DNA of 41,008 nucleotides, from the NCBI GenBank assembly GCA_017694515.1, contig JADIMV010000059.1, forward strand, positions 1-41,008, given 5' to 3'. Position 1 is the stretch's first letter; every line of letters starts with the position of its first letter. The stretch comes from Candidatus Aphodosoma intestinipullorum (lineage in GTDB: Bacteria > Bacteroidota > Bacteroidia > Bacteroidales > Paludibacteraceae). This document shows positions 21,301 through 29,367 of the stretch, piece by piece. The notes below the pieces were generated by a model that saw only the letters and a program-made list of their open reading frames with translations, was not told where the DNA came from and did no database searches. The translations under genes and the position numbers were made by a program.

Positions 21301-24300
21301 TCCGTACGATCTGACGACATTCGACACCCTTACTTCAGTATATAATACGGAGATTGACAAAGAGGAGGTGATTTACGTGAACTTTGCGGGCAAGACTAAG
21401 TACGGCAAGCACATAGCACTGCTCGTGGATGAGAATGCCGGCGGCACGACGAGCCAGTTCTATATAGACAGCCTTGTGGTGGACTATACGCCTAAGTGCG
21501 GCGTTGTGCAGTATCCGAAGTGCATATCGTCGACTGACGAGGAGGCGGAGCTGACATGGCAGAATGCAGGCAGTGAGACGGCATGGGATGTGGTTGTTAC
21601 CGATAACAATGAGGTGACGGACGCTGTGCTGGATGAGGCGATGACCGCAAGCGTATTGCCTGAGCATGTGGTGGCGGTTAATAAGGCGGTGGCGGCGAAT
21701 CCGTTTACGGTCACTGGGCTGCTGCCTAATGGCTCATACTACTTCTATGTGCGCGCCAATTGCGGCGAGGATGGTCACGGCCAGTGGAGCGGGGTATCGG
21801 AAATGTTCACGACGAAGTGTCTCGCAATGAATCCGGGCGATGAGAGCCTACAGACTTTCGAGGAGGATGCGCCGCTTAATTGTTGGATAGTGGGCTCTGT
21901 GACAGGCGCGAATCCGCCGGCCATAACGACCAAATCAACGCCGACATCGACCAATTATGCGCATAGCGGTACGAAAGCACTGAAATTCTATAACACATCG
22001 GCGCAGACAATATACGCCATAGCTCCGCTGATTGATGTGGATTCGGTAAAGAATCTCGAAGTGAGTTTCTGGGCAGGCGGCGGTACATACGCCGAGAGAC
22101 CGTCTTCGTACTCGAACCTGCTGCAGGTTGGTGTGCTGACTTCAGAGGAAGACCTCGCATCGTTCGAGAAGATAGGTGATGTCGAGGCCTATGTGGACGG
22201 TCAGCCGTACACGATAAGCTTAGACGAGTATGTGTCGGACTACAACGGCAATGTGGGCCGATATATCATGTTCCTCTCATCGGACTATGCGCAGAGCAAC
22301 GGAATAAGCATAGATGATGTGAGGTTCGACCTGATAGCGGACTGCCCGGCACCTGTGAATGTGACAGCCGATGAGATAACGGATAATGCGGCGAAGATAG
22401 CATGGCGAGGCCGTGCCGAAGGGCAGACCTACGAATTGAAGTGGGCTATACGGCAGCTGACTCAGGAGGAGCTGGACGGCACTGTGGCAGTGGAGAATGT
22501 GGAGGTTGGTTCTACAACCGCCAATACGAACGAGGCGGAAATCACAGGACTGAAACCATCGACACGCCACTATGTATATGTACGTGCCGTACAGGGTGGC
22601 GATAAGAGCGTATGGTCAGCGCCGATACGCTTCTACACGGAGTGCCCGGCGGCATACGGAGTGCCATACGAGGAGGACTTTGAACCGTACAGGGAGAAGT
22701 TCGACAGTACGAGTATCAGGGAATATGCTACATCTATGCCTGACTGCTGGACTGCATATTATGTGGGCAGTACGTCTCTCAGCTACCCGACACCGAATGA
22801 GGATGAAGGTGTAGACGAGAGCTGGTGCTTATATGTTTATGCAGCGTCAAAATATCAGTCATATGCCGCTTTGCCGAAGATAGAGAGCAACAAGGAGAGA
22901 CATATACTGGCATTTAGCGTGATAGGCAGCTCGACTACGGCGCAGCGTTCGGTAATAGTCGGAATGAGTAGTGATATCTCGTCAGAGACAAGCATAGTAA
23001 ACACGTTTACGCCGATAGACACATTCCTGTTGAACAGCGACAGCTATGAACGCTATTTCGTGCCGCTTGAAAAGTTGGACGGCTATATAGTATTCACGAC
23101 ATCGTATGAGCATAATCTGTCATCGTCAGGCTCATCGACAACTGGAGGTTATTACCTTGATGATGTGGAGGTCTATGAGACTCCGTCATGCCCGAGGCCG
23201 GAGTATTTCGAGATAGCGGGGTATGATGACAATTCGATAAGTCTTGAATTTACGGAGATGGGCGGCGCGACACAGTGGGAGGTGCGCTGGACCGAGGCTG
23301 GAGGCAGTCTGGATGCTGCGACAGCGAAGGTGTATGACAGCATTACGCCGGAGATAACAGACCTGACACCGCTGACGGCATACGATGTGTATGTACGCGC
23401 CGTATGTTCGGAGGATGAACAGAGCGAATGGAACGGCCCGCTGACATGCACGACCATGGCTCTGCCTGTCACGGAGTATCCGTACAATATGGACTTCGAG
23501 GACGACAAGACGGACTGCAGCAACTGGGTGCTGCTGCAGGACGGCTGTACAGACAAGTGGTACAGAGGCCAGGGCTACAACTATCCGGAAGGCGAGGCGA
23601 CTAAGCAGCTCTTCATCTCGTGCGACGGCGGAGTGACCGCCACATACGACAAGGAGAACAGCACGAAGTCGTACTCCTGGGCATACCGCCGCCTGAGATT
23701 AGAGCCAGGCAAATATACGTTCGACTTCGACTGGGCGTGTGACGGTTATTCGAGTTCGAACTATCTGAAAGCCGGACTGTTGCCGATAGATGCCAAGTTC
23801 GATGTGACGAGCGATGAAGTGATTCAGGGCGACGGTCTGAAAGAAAATCTCACCTACGGCAACGATGTCCCCGACTGGATTTCTCTGGAGGATACATTGA
23901 AGAGTAATGGAGATCCTGTGGGCAGACTGTATGATGCAGGAGAGAACTGGAGGCACTGTACCATGTCTGTCGTCATAACTGACGAGACTGCCGGGGATTA
24001 CAACCTGATATTCTTCTGGCGCAAATCAAGTTATACGAAGACGGCATCGTACCTTGCGACACCGTCGGCAGTGGTGGACAATGTGATAGTGACGAAGAAC
24101 ACATGTCTCGCACCGATGGATATAAATACTCCTGGGCTTAAGAATGACTCGACAGGAGTGACTTGGAACATATCCGGTGAAGAGCCGCTCTCATACGAGA
24201 TATTCGTAACGGCGAATGCAAAACTGACATCGCCGGACGATGCGCAGGCGGGCGATACGGCATTCTTTAAGGATGGTATCACCGAAAAGTCGATAGGCGT

Positions 24301-27142
24301 ATATCCATTGGCTTCATCCACAACGTATTATCTCTTTATGCGCACGGAGTGCGAGGAAGGGAGGTACAGCGACTGGAGCGATCCTTATGTCTTTGAGACT
24401 TCATGCGATCCGTACCAGTTGCCGGTAACGTTCGGATTTGAGGAGGAAGACTTGCATGACGGGCTGAGTTCGTCTTACAAAGTGCCAAATTGTTTCATGC
24501 AGTCGCCGGGTATAACATCGGGAGCACATGCCCCTTATGCGGTTAAGAACACGAGTTCAAGAAAGGGTTCGCGTAATCCGGAGAACGGCAGTGAATATTC
24601 TCTCTATTTCACGTATTCAAAGAATAATCAGGCAAGTTGTCAGGGACGTTATATAGTCTTCCCGCTTATGGATGCCGATCTTGATAGTTTGCAAATACGG
24701 TTCTGGATGAGAGCTGCTTATACAAACAGTCGAGGTGTGCTTAATATCTATAATGGGTCAAATTATGATGTAACCCTGACGATAGGAACTATGACAGATC
24801 CTGCCGATCCGTCAACTTTCCATAAGATACAGACTGTCTCGTATCCATACGACAATACGCAGTTAAGCGGCTCCAATATACCGGAGACTGCCGATCCTAC
24901 TGGCAATAAATATTGGGCAGAAATAAAAGTGCCTTTGAAAGGGGCTGTCGGACAGTACATTGCCATGAGGAATGACACAACTGATACGGAGTACAAGTAT
25001 GTGTATGTGGACGATGTTACGATAGAACCTTTCGAGGCGTGCATGAATCCGTATGACGTGCAGGTGAGCGCAATAACTACGGAGAGCGCGACCCTCTCGT
25101 TCCGCCATGTGGACGGTGAGAAGTGGGCAGTACATATCTCGACACGCACGGATATGGGCGACACGGTGCGGATAGACACTGTGACTGATGCGGAGGCGGC
25201 TCTGTTGGAGAACCTGGCGGAGAACACGCAGTACAGCGTCAGGGTACGCCAGATATGTTCGGAGAGCGACTTCTCGGAGTGGTCGGATGTGGTGACATTC
25301 AACACCCCGGCGGATCTGCGCTTCTACGAGGGATTCAGTGTCTTGAGGACTTATCCGGTCAACTGGCTGACCTCGATACAGGGTGCGGAAGCCGTATTCG
25401 GAGGAGACGCATTGAAACACAGAGCGGAAGGCGGATATTGGGATTATGTGGGAGCGACCGCATACGCAACCTCTCATCAGAGTATGTCGCTCAGCTATTC
25501 TAGCACCCGTAGGTCATGGCTTGTGACTCCGGCTATAGCACTGGAAGGCGAGGAGAAGGTTCAGCTGACGTTCGACCTTGCTCTGACGGCAGTGGGCAGC
25601 GCGGCGTCGATACCGGAGAACTACCGTGGAGCAACGGACAAATATTTCATGGTGGTTGTATCGGCCGACGGCGGCGCGACATGGAAGCAGGAGGACATAG
25701 TGGGCCTGTGGGCCAACGAGGGATTTGCCAAGTACACGGCGGATCATGTGCTGGACGATGTACCCGCTACGGGCATGAAGTACAGGATAGACCTGTCTGA
25801 GTACGCGGGCAAGACCGTCAGGGTAGGCTTCTACGCCGAGAGCCTCAATGACAAGGTTGCGGAGTACGACATACATCTCGACAACGTGCAGGTGAACAGC
25901 TACGTGGTTGAGACCCCGATGGAGAGCGTCTGCCAGACGTGCGACTACGAGAGCGAGCTTATCACCGTGCTGAGCGAGGACCTCGAAGTGGGCGACAACG
26001 TCTACGAGATACTCGACGTGTCGGACGATGACAGCCCGGACGTGAACTGCACACTTACGCTGACCGTGCTGCCGATGGCGGAGACGGTGATAGAGGACTC
26101 TGTATGCGCGGGCGACACCTACACGAAGCACGGGTTCAACACGAGCCTCGGCGGCATCAACAAAATCAAGCTGCCGTCGGCGAACCAGTGCGACTCCGTG
26201 GTTGTGCTTGACCTGAAGCTGATACCGACGGTGTACACGACAGTGGACACGACCATCTGCCAGGGGCAGCACGTGGACTGGAACGGCAAGGAGTATGACC
26301 GTACGACAGTTGTGACGGACACGCTGGAGCGCGCCGACTGCGGCTGCGACTCGATAGTGACGTTCGTACTCGATGTCACGCCGGCTGTGGAGTACCCGCT
26401 CAACGTGACGATATGCCACGGGGAGACCTACCCGTTCGCGGGCGATGAGCTGGACAGCACGGGTACGTACAGGGGCGTGTTCGAGACGGCTACGGGCTGC
26501 GACTCGATAGTCAACCTGACGTTGACGGTACTTCCTGACTACAGGAGCACGATACACGACGTGCTGTGTGAGGGCGAGAAGTACAACAAGCACGGGTTCA
26601 CGGGCGTGGTAGGCGCAGGGCCTCACACGCTGCCGCTGAAGTCAGTGGACGGGTGCGACTCGACAGTGACGCTTTACCTGACGATACTGAACGGCGACAC
26701 GACGTATGTCGAGGAGACGATAACGACAGACGAGCTTCCGTACGAGTACATGGATCTGTATTACGATGAGACGACAGAGCCGGGTACGTACACCGACACC
26801 CTGACCGTCGACGGCGACGAGGGCGGCTGCGAGAGCGTCATCATCCACACGCTGACAGTGGAGGAGACCACATGGTGGCAAGGCACGAGCCGTAAGGAGC
26901 TGATGCTCACTCCGAACCCTGTGAGGATACACGAGAGCGTGAGGGTACACCTTGAGCTGACGGCGGCGGAGCGCGAGGGTCTGACCGTTCAGGTCTACAG
27001 CAACTCGGGTGCGCTGATACGCCAGTATGAGCCTGAGGGCGAGCCTGTCACGGTTGACGGCCTCGACGCGGCGGGCGTATATGTTGTCCGTATAGTGGAC
27101 GGCCTCGGCAATGTCTATACGGGCAAGATTATCGTGAGATGA
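18398..27142 (+). CDS. Giant multidomain surface protein, paralogue of the 9764-18355 product
   Basis: 2914 aa, same plan as the preceding gene: signal peptide (to about residue 26), eight anchor-like/Fn3 pairs with boundary cysteines near 190, 471, 759, 1034, 1315, 1598, 1902 and 2216, a ninth anchor-like domain (about 2308-2505), four GCDS repeats and a type A sorting domain. The fifth Fn3 lacks the second cysteine (AVQGGDKSVWS near codon 22587), so its disulfide is absent. The first ~195 residues are closely similar to those of the paralogue, the middle ~2100 are much more divergent, and the last ~540 are nearly identical. The start is supported by the shared leader (AAATTCAATAT, then ATGAAACCAAATCAA) found before both giant genes. 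It begins 42 nt after the previous stop, so co-transcription is likely; transcription should end at the terminator near 27,270. Confidence 0.88.
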   Translation: MKPNQLIGRMLAMVAAMLLTLTLAGQTKKYGLALSESFENGLPDTWTQEFVRGNHAWTVEEGDAYPDGAADGAKRIALRNGTSQTIGYITRLVTPVMNLDTIYEPILTFAYATDKWAGDFDTLRIFYRTSAEMEWVEYVDHPLDRYRSGWTRDTLRLNAPNGTYQLAFQGSDNMGRGIVLDDIQVRSTPNCQKPSGMSTSALANDSAVVYWNAMFDAVQFHVKISTTALSAEELNAETAKADVMDTVVAASVRSLTLRGLTPGTNYYAYVLSICKEEQSEWSDQFVFKTTNLMEIPYYEGFNLDYVPGAVYHVTNVNWDFYTNTGYAVPFINTGTEDIDLYKFSRDNTRSLFFADGNGTGSCLDAGDYGYAVLPELRPEYNITDLQISFWGGYDDCAARGRLIIGVMENPEDMATFTAVDTVYGERPSKIDEYIVPFDKYTGKGRFITIMSNFEEDNHFIIDDVRVDSIPSCAKARNITYGLPSATELKLSWSGTQEGEVLISATEIKPEEITDATQGALRQTVSTNPAIVTGLTPWQTGYVYVRNKCGDTYGAWSNPIFFRMPEKITALPDTMDFEDESTLYNPSIDDGGGINDQNQLCRGILDIIDIEGGYTMYPITYDISYEYRLRSDSYRAFWFNNSEAGQVITAIFPYMDMDLKEMRIAFYTRYYVNYESRAGFVVGVMSDATDLTTFVPVDTVEGVGPVWEKHIVSFDSYEGEGRFVAFMSVNDGGVYCDNSSWTEYNGLYIDDLVFEEIPDCREPDDIEEEQQDSLLILSWDGYGQKEWQVRLMTESVPVDSLYSETYTGYAKDTVVKDNPTVTLRVEPNGVDYWYSVRAVCDGAESAWTDPQQFTSKCVDVNPIPYYMDFDGYEMGSTVNGFAIPCWYTEQHASYSGGGGQGSTSYYPNIIENGYKSGNGRLQLYESSSVEANYVALPVMEEEDMSKLTLSMKMESGYKNSRLLVGFMDDPYDLTTFDTLTSVYNTEIDKEEVIYVNFAGKTKYGKHIALLVDENAGGTTSQFYIDSLVVDYTPKCGVVQYPKCISSTDEEAELTWQNAGSETAWDVVVTDNNEVTDAVLDEAMTASVLPEHVVAVNKAVAANPFTVTGLLPNGSYYFYVRANCGEDGHGQWSGVSEMFTTKCLAMNPGDESLQTFEEDAPLNCWIVGSVTGANPPAITTKSTPTSTNYAHSGTKALKFYNTSAQTIYAIAPLIDVDSVKNLEVSFWAGGGTYAERPSSYSNLLQVGVLTSEEDLASFEKIGDVEAYVDGQPYTISLDEYVSDYNGNVGRYIMFLSSDYAQSNGISIDDVRFDLIADCPAPVNVTADEITDNAAKIAWRGRAEGQTYELKWAIRQLTQEELDGTVAVENVEVGSTTANTNEAEITGLKPSTRHYVYVRAVQGGDKSVWSAPIRFYTECPAAYGVPYEEDFEPYREKFDSTSIREYATSMPDCWTAYYVGSTSLSYPTPNEDEGVDESWCLYVYAASKYQSYAALPKIESNKERHILAFSVIGSSTTAQRSVIVGMSSDISSETSIVNTFTPIDTFLLNSDSYERYFVPLEKLDGYIVFTTSYEHNLSSSGSSTTGGYYLDDVEVYETPSCPRPEYFEIAGYDDNSISLEFTEMGGATQWEVRWTEAGGSLDAATAKVYDSITPEITDLTPLTAYDVYVRAVCSEDEQSEWNGPLTCTTMALPVTEYPYNMDFEDDKTDCSNWVLLQDGCTDKWYRGQGYNYPEGEATKQLFISCDGGVTATYDKENSTKSYSWAYRRLRLEPGKYTFDFDWACDGYSSSNYLKAGLLPIDAKFDVTSDEVIQGDGLKENLTYGNDVPDWISLEDTLKSNGDPVGRLYDAGENWRHCTMSVVITDETAGDYNLIFFWRKSSYTKTASYLATPSAVVDNVIVTKNTCLAPMDINTPGLKNDSTGVTWNISGEEPLSYEIFVTANAKLTSPDDAQAGDTAFFKDGITEKSIGVYPLASSTTYYLFMRTECEEGRYSDWSDPYVFETSCDPYQLPVTFGFEEEDLHDGLSSSYKVPNCFMQSPGITSGAHAPYAVKNTSSRKGSRNPENGSEYSLYFTYSKNNQASCQGRYIVFPLMDADLDSLQIRFWMRAAYTNSRGVLNIYNGSNYDVTLTIGTMTDPADPSTFHKIQTVSYPYDNTQLSGSNIPETADPTGNKYWAEIKVPLKGAVGQYIAMRNDTTDTEYKYVYVDDVTIEPFEACMNPYDVQVSAITTESATLSFRHVDGEKWAVHISTRTDMGDTVRIDTVTDAEAALLENLAENTQYSVRVRQICSESDFSEWSDVVTFNTPADLRFYEGFSVLRTYPVNWLTSIQGAEAVFGGDALKHRAEGGYWDYVGATAYATSHQSMSLSYSSTRRSWLVTPAIALEGEEKVQLTFDLALTAVGSAASIPENYRGATDKYFMVVVSADGGATWKQEDIVGLWANEGFAKYTADHVLDDVPATGMKYRIDLSEYAGKTVRVGFYAESLNDKVAEYDIHLDNVQVNSYVVETPMESVCQTCDYESELITVLSEDLEVGDNVYEILDVSDDDSPDVNCTLTLTVLPMAETVIEDSVCAGDTYTKHGFNTSLGGINKIKLPSANQCDSVVVLDLKLIPTVYTTVDTTICQGQHVDWNGKEYDRTTVVTDTLERADCGCDSIVTFVLDVTPAVEYPLNVTICHGETYPFAGDELDSTGTYRGVFETATGCDSIVNLTLTVLPDYRSTIHDVLCEGEKYNKHGFTGVVGAGPHTLPLKSVDGCDSTVTLYLTILNGDTTYVEETITTDELPYEYMDLYYDETTEPGTYTDTLTVDGDEGGCESVIIHTLTVEETTWWQGTSRKELMLTPNPVRIHESVRVHLELTAAEREGLTVQVYSNSGALIRQYEPEGEPVTVDGLDAAGVYVVRIVDGLGNVYTGKIIVR
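25515..27142 (+). repeat. Near-identical 3' segment, copy 2 (of the giant genes)
   Basis: Partner of 16731-18355, in direct orientation about 8.8 kb apart. The abrupt similarity boundary suggests gene conversion or a recent unequal exchange rather than simple descent. Direct repeats this long and this similar could recombine and fuse the two genes, deleting about 8.8 kb. Confidence 0.85.
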
Positions 27143-27152
27143 TGTCCTGAAA

Positions 27153-27185
27153 CGGCATACACCACAATCAAAGTGGTGTATGCCG
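27153..27185. other. Perfect 13-bp hairpin after the surface gene block
   Basis: Arms CGGCATACACCAC (27153-27165) and GTGGTGTATGCCG (27173-27185) pair perfectly around a 7-nt loop, 10 nt after the stop codon of the second giant gene. No T run follows, so it is more likely an mRNA 3'-end stabiliser or an extra termination element than a classic intrinsic terminator. Confidence 0.75.
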
Positions 27186-27238
27186 GAATGGACTTCAAGA
27201 TGCTATTCCTTATAGCATATATATAGGATTGTTGATGT

Positions 27239-27273
27239 ATGGGGCAGGTTTCAAGACCTGCCCCATATTTTTT
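27239..27273 (+). terminator. Intrinsic terminator of the surface gene block
   Basis: An 11-bp GC-rich stem, ATGGGGCAGGT (27239-27249) with ACCTGCCCCAT (27256-27266), has a 6-nt loop and is followed by A and six T (27268-27273). This is a textbook rho-independent terminator, placed about 100 nt after the last plus-strand giant gene. Confidence 0.9.
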
Positions 27274-27656
27274 GTGGCCTGCCCGATACTTGGACGGTTG
27301 TCAGAATATTGTATTATGGAACGGAGAGGCAAGGGAGAGGTTACGGCGGAGCTTGGGAGGAGATACGGCGAGAGTACGTGTTTTTAACCTTAAATAACAA
27401 CGTAGGATTGGCGGGAGGACTGTACGGCCGAGGGCGGTTATTGGCGCATCGGGTCAAACCGTCCGGCTGTTTTGGTTTTATGCTGTCTTTTTGACCTTTA
27501 CTTGGCATAGCCCGCTGAAAAAACTGTCGATATAAATTCATGAGTGAAACAGCGCTTATTGTCAGATATAGGCTTATGTGCTGAACGACAGTCTTTTATA
27601 AGATATTTATACCATTAGGAATAGGAGTGCGGTAAAAAAGGAGCGAAATTTATGAC
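27274..27656. other. Intergenic, no gene seen
   Basis: About 380 bases between the terminator and the cytidine deaminase promoter. A short frame at 27309-27494 has unlike-protein composition and no start signal. I see no RNA gene or strong repeat here. Confidence 0.5.
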
Positions 27657-27659
27657 TTT

Positions 27660-27694
27660 TTTGCTTGGAATATTGGGAAATATGTTTATATTTG
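27660..27694 (+). promoter_or_regulatory. Candidate promoter of cytidine deaminase
   Basis: TTTG at 27660-27663 and a full -7 match TATATTTG at 27687-27694, spacer 23 nt (slightly long). Transcription would begin near 27,700, leaving a leader of about 55 nt before the ATG at 27758, and this argues against a start at 27665. Confidence 0.5.
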
Positions 27695-27757
27695 CGGGTG
27701 TCAATATATGCCGCTGCCGGTGCGGAAAAAGCCGGTGCGTATGATAAAATAGTGAGT

Positions 27758-28243
27758 ATGAGGGAGCTGAAAATTGTGACCGAGGTCAAGGTTTATAAGT
27801 ATGCGGAGTTGCCGGATGAGTATAGGAAAGCGGTTGACGAGGCGAAGGCGGCTGCGATGAAGGCGTATGCGCCTTACTCTGGGTTTCATGTGGGGGCGGC
27901 TGTGCTTCTTGACAATGGGGAGGCGGTCAGCGGCAATAATCAGGAGAATGCCGCATATCCGTCCGGCCTGTGCGCTGAAAGGGTGACGATGTTCTATGCG
28001 AATGCGCATTATCCGGAGGCTGCACCGGTGGCATTGGCGATAGCCAGCCATACGGGCGGGGCGTTCACTGATGAGCCGGTTACGCCGTGCGGGGCATGCC
28101 GGCAGGTGCTGCTGGAGACCGAGGGGCGTTACGGCAGGGATATAAGGATATTGCTGTATGGCGAAAAACATATTTACATGATAAACAGCGCGAGGGAGCT
28201 GCTGCCGCTGTCGTTTGCCAAGGAGTCATTGCTTTCGCGGTAA
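27758..28243 (+). CDS. cdd: Cytidine deaminase
   Basis: 161 aa. Hydrolytic deamination of cytidine and deoxycytidine to uridine and deoxyuridine in the cytosol, part of pyrimidine salvage. The zinc and catalytic motifs are present: CAE at residues 72-74 within YPSGLCAERV (Cys ligand and catalytic Glu), and PCGACRQ at 110-116 (two Cys ligands). The substrate-binding segment APYSGFHVGAAV (38-49) is also typical, as is NQENAAYPSG. Length suits the homotetrameric bacterial form, though it is somewhat longer than the ~130-aa type. The frame opens at 27665, but the first 31 residues there are not family-like and would overlap the candidate promoter, so the ATG at 27758 is used. Confidence 0.92.
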   Translation: MRELKIVTEVKVYKYAELPDEYRKAVDEAKAAAMKAYAPYSGFHVGAAVLLDNGEAVSGNNQENAAYPSGLCAERVTMFYANAHYPEAAPVALAIASHTGGAFTDEPVTPCGACRQVLLETEGRYGRDIRILLYGEKHIYMINSARELLPLSFAKESLLSR

Positions 28244-28318
28244 GGTCGTGGGGCTATTGTCGGACTTCATTGTATGGCGGGCGAGAGGCGTGTGTGGTTT
28301 TAATCGCATTAAAAACTT

Positions 28319-28714
28319 ATGGTTATGGGCAGATCGGACAAAAAGGAATTTCAAGTGGAGTATGTCATGCTTTCATGCCCGCTTGTCATGTTATGGAACT
28401 GTATAAGCACTCCGGAAGGGTTGTCCGAATGGTTTGCCGATGAGGTGAGGCAGGACGGGAACTTGTGGACATTCTCGTGGAACGGCAGTGAACAGACGGC
28501 GCATCTCATATTCATACATCAGCCTGAAGCTGTCAGGTTCAGATGGGACGGCGATGCCCACGACCTGTTTTTCGAGTTTAAAATCCTGCGCGATGAACTG
28601 ACTAACGCGGTATCGCTTTCGGTGACGGATTTCGCCGACGCTGACGATGTGGACGACATGAAGCTGCTGTGGGGTTCGCAGGTGGATGACCTTAAACGCT
28701 TTCTGAGGGTGTAG
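28319..28714 (+). CDS. START-like domain protein (SRPBCC fold, Bacteroidetes type)
   Basis: 131 aa (or 129 from the ATG at 28325). The opening KKEFQVEYVMLSCPLVMLWNCISTPEGLSEWFADEV, given here only as a span of residues 8-43, fits the START-like family found throughout Bacteroidetes, with the hallmark ISTPEGLSEWFAD. A helix-grip fold with a hydrophobic cavity is expected, and the protein is cytosolic with no signal peptide. Ligand and role are not established for the family as far as I know. It lies 75 nt after cdd on the same strand; co-transcription is possible, but no promoter or terminator decides it. Confidence 0.8.
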   Translation: MVMGRSDKKEFQVEYVMLSCPLVMLWNCISTPEGLSEWFADEVRQDGNLWTFSWNGSEQTAHLIFIHQPEAVRFRWDGDAHDLFFEFKILRDELTNAVSLSVTDFADADDVDDMKLLWGSQVDDLKRFLRV

Positions 28715-28777
28715 GGCGGGGGAATGCCGTCTTGATTCATGCCGATTGCTGCCGGGTGAAGAAAAACTGTGAAACAT

Positions 28778-28808
28778 TTTGCAGTGTCGGGTAAAAGCAT
28801 TACCTTTG
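28778..28808 (+). promoter_or_regulatory. Promoter of tRNA-Lys
   Basis: TTTG at 28778-28781, 19-nt spacer, TACCTTTG at 28801-28808. This is an exact match to the Bacteroidetes housekeeping promoter (TTTG, then TAnnTTTG) and is correctly placed 21 nt before the mature tRNA. Confidence 0.85.
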
Positions 28809-28829
28809 CATCCGTTTTCAGAAGAACGG

Positions 28830-28902
28830 GATTCAGTAGCTCAGCTGGTAGAGCACAACACTTTTAATGTTGGGGTCCTGGGTTCGAGCCCCAGCTGGAT
28901 CA
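28830..28902 (+). tRNA. tRNA-Lys (anticodon UUU)
   Basis: 73 nt. The acceptor stem GATTCAG/CTGGATC pairs with one G-U; the anticodon stem CAACA/TGTTG closes the loop CTTTTAA with anticodon TTT at 28863-28865; the T arm is CTGGG-TTCGAGC-CCCAG. The discriminator is A and the 3' CCA is not fully encoded. Confidence 0.95.
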
Positions 28903-28911
28903 CATACGGAG

Positions 28912-28949
28912 ATGCCGCGTGCTATGTTCAGTACGCGGCATTGTTTTTT
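28912..28949 (+). terminator. Terminator of tRNA-Lys
   Basis: ATGCCGCGT (28912-28920) pairs with ACGCGGCAT (28933-28941), loop 12 nt, followed by TG and six T (28944-28949). It starts 10 nt after the tRNA. Confidence 0.8.
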
Positions 28950-29108
28950 GTGTATATAGGCATTCGTTTGTTTGGAGGTCATTTCCTGACTGGCGGATAA
29001 CATATAGTGGCGCGTTTATCTGGGAAAATCTGCTGTTTGTGAGGGTGACTGGCACAGGCGGAGAGGCACGGGACGCTATGCCGTATTGTTTCTGTCGCTC
29101 TGCCCATA

Positions 29109-29143
29109 ATAAAAAAGATTGCCAACCCATCAGGCTGGCAATC
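29109..29143 (-). terminator. Terminator of tRNA-Pro
   Basis: On the minus strand GATTGCCA (29143-29136) pairs with TGGCAATC (29124-29117), extended by GG/CC inside, and is followed by six T (29116-29111). It lies about 20 nt downstream of tRNA-Pro. Confidence 0.85.
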
Positions 29144-29162
29144 ATGCAGTTACTCTTGTCTG

Positions 29163-29235
29163 TCGGAGTTAGGCGACTCGAACGCCCGACCTCTACGTCC
29201 CGAACGTAGCGCGCTACCAACTGCGCTAAACTCCG
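29163..29235 (-). tRNA. tRNA-Pro (anticodon CGG)
   Basis: 73 nt on the minus strand. Acceptor stem CGGAGTT/AACTCCG pairs perfectly; the anticodon stem CTACG/CGTAG encloses the loop TTCGGGA, giving anticodon CGG; the T loop is TTCGAGT. The discriminator is A; the CCA end is not encoded. The C-initial acceptor stem is typical of bacterial tRNA-Pro. Confidence 0.95.
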
Positions 29236-29253
29236 ATGTCCGATTTGGACGTG

Positions 29254-29285
29254 CAAAAGTATAAAAGTTTCATGAGTCCCGCAAC
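29254..29285 (-). promoter_or_regulatory. Candidate promoter of tRNA-Pro
   Basis: On the minus strand GTTG (29285-29282), a 20-nt spacer, then TACTTTTG (29261-29254), a full match to TAnnTTTG. Position is about 18 nt before the mature tRNA 5' end. The -33 element is only 3/4. Confidence 0.55.
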
Positions 29286-29367
29286 AGTTATCTGTTAAAA
29301 TTACCTTACTGTGCCGTTTTCTATGCCAATGACGGTATAACCCGTGGAGACACAGTCAGTTCGTCGG

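Noticed and set aside
27309..27494. 61-aa open frame after the terminator
   Set aside because: No ribosome site, low-complexity Gly/Arg composition and no recognisable family.
28919..29209. 96-aa open frame between the two tRNAs
   Set aside because: It overlaps tRNA-Pro and both tRNA terminators and has no protein-like features.
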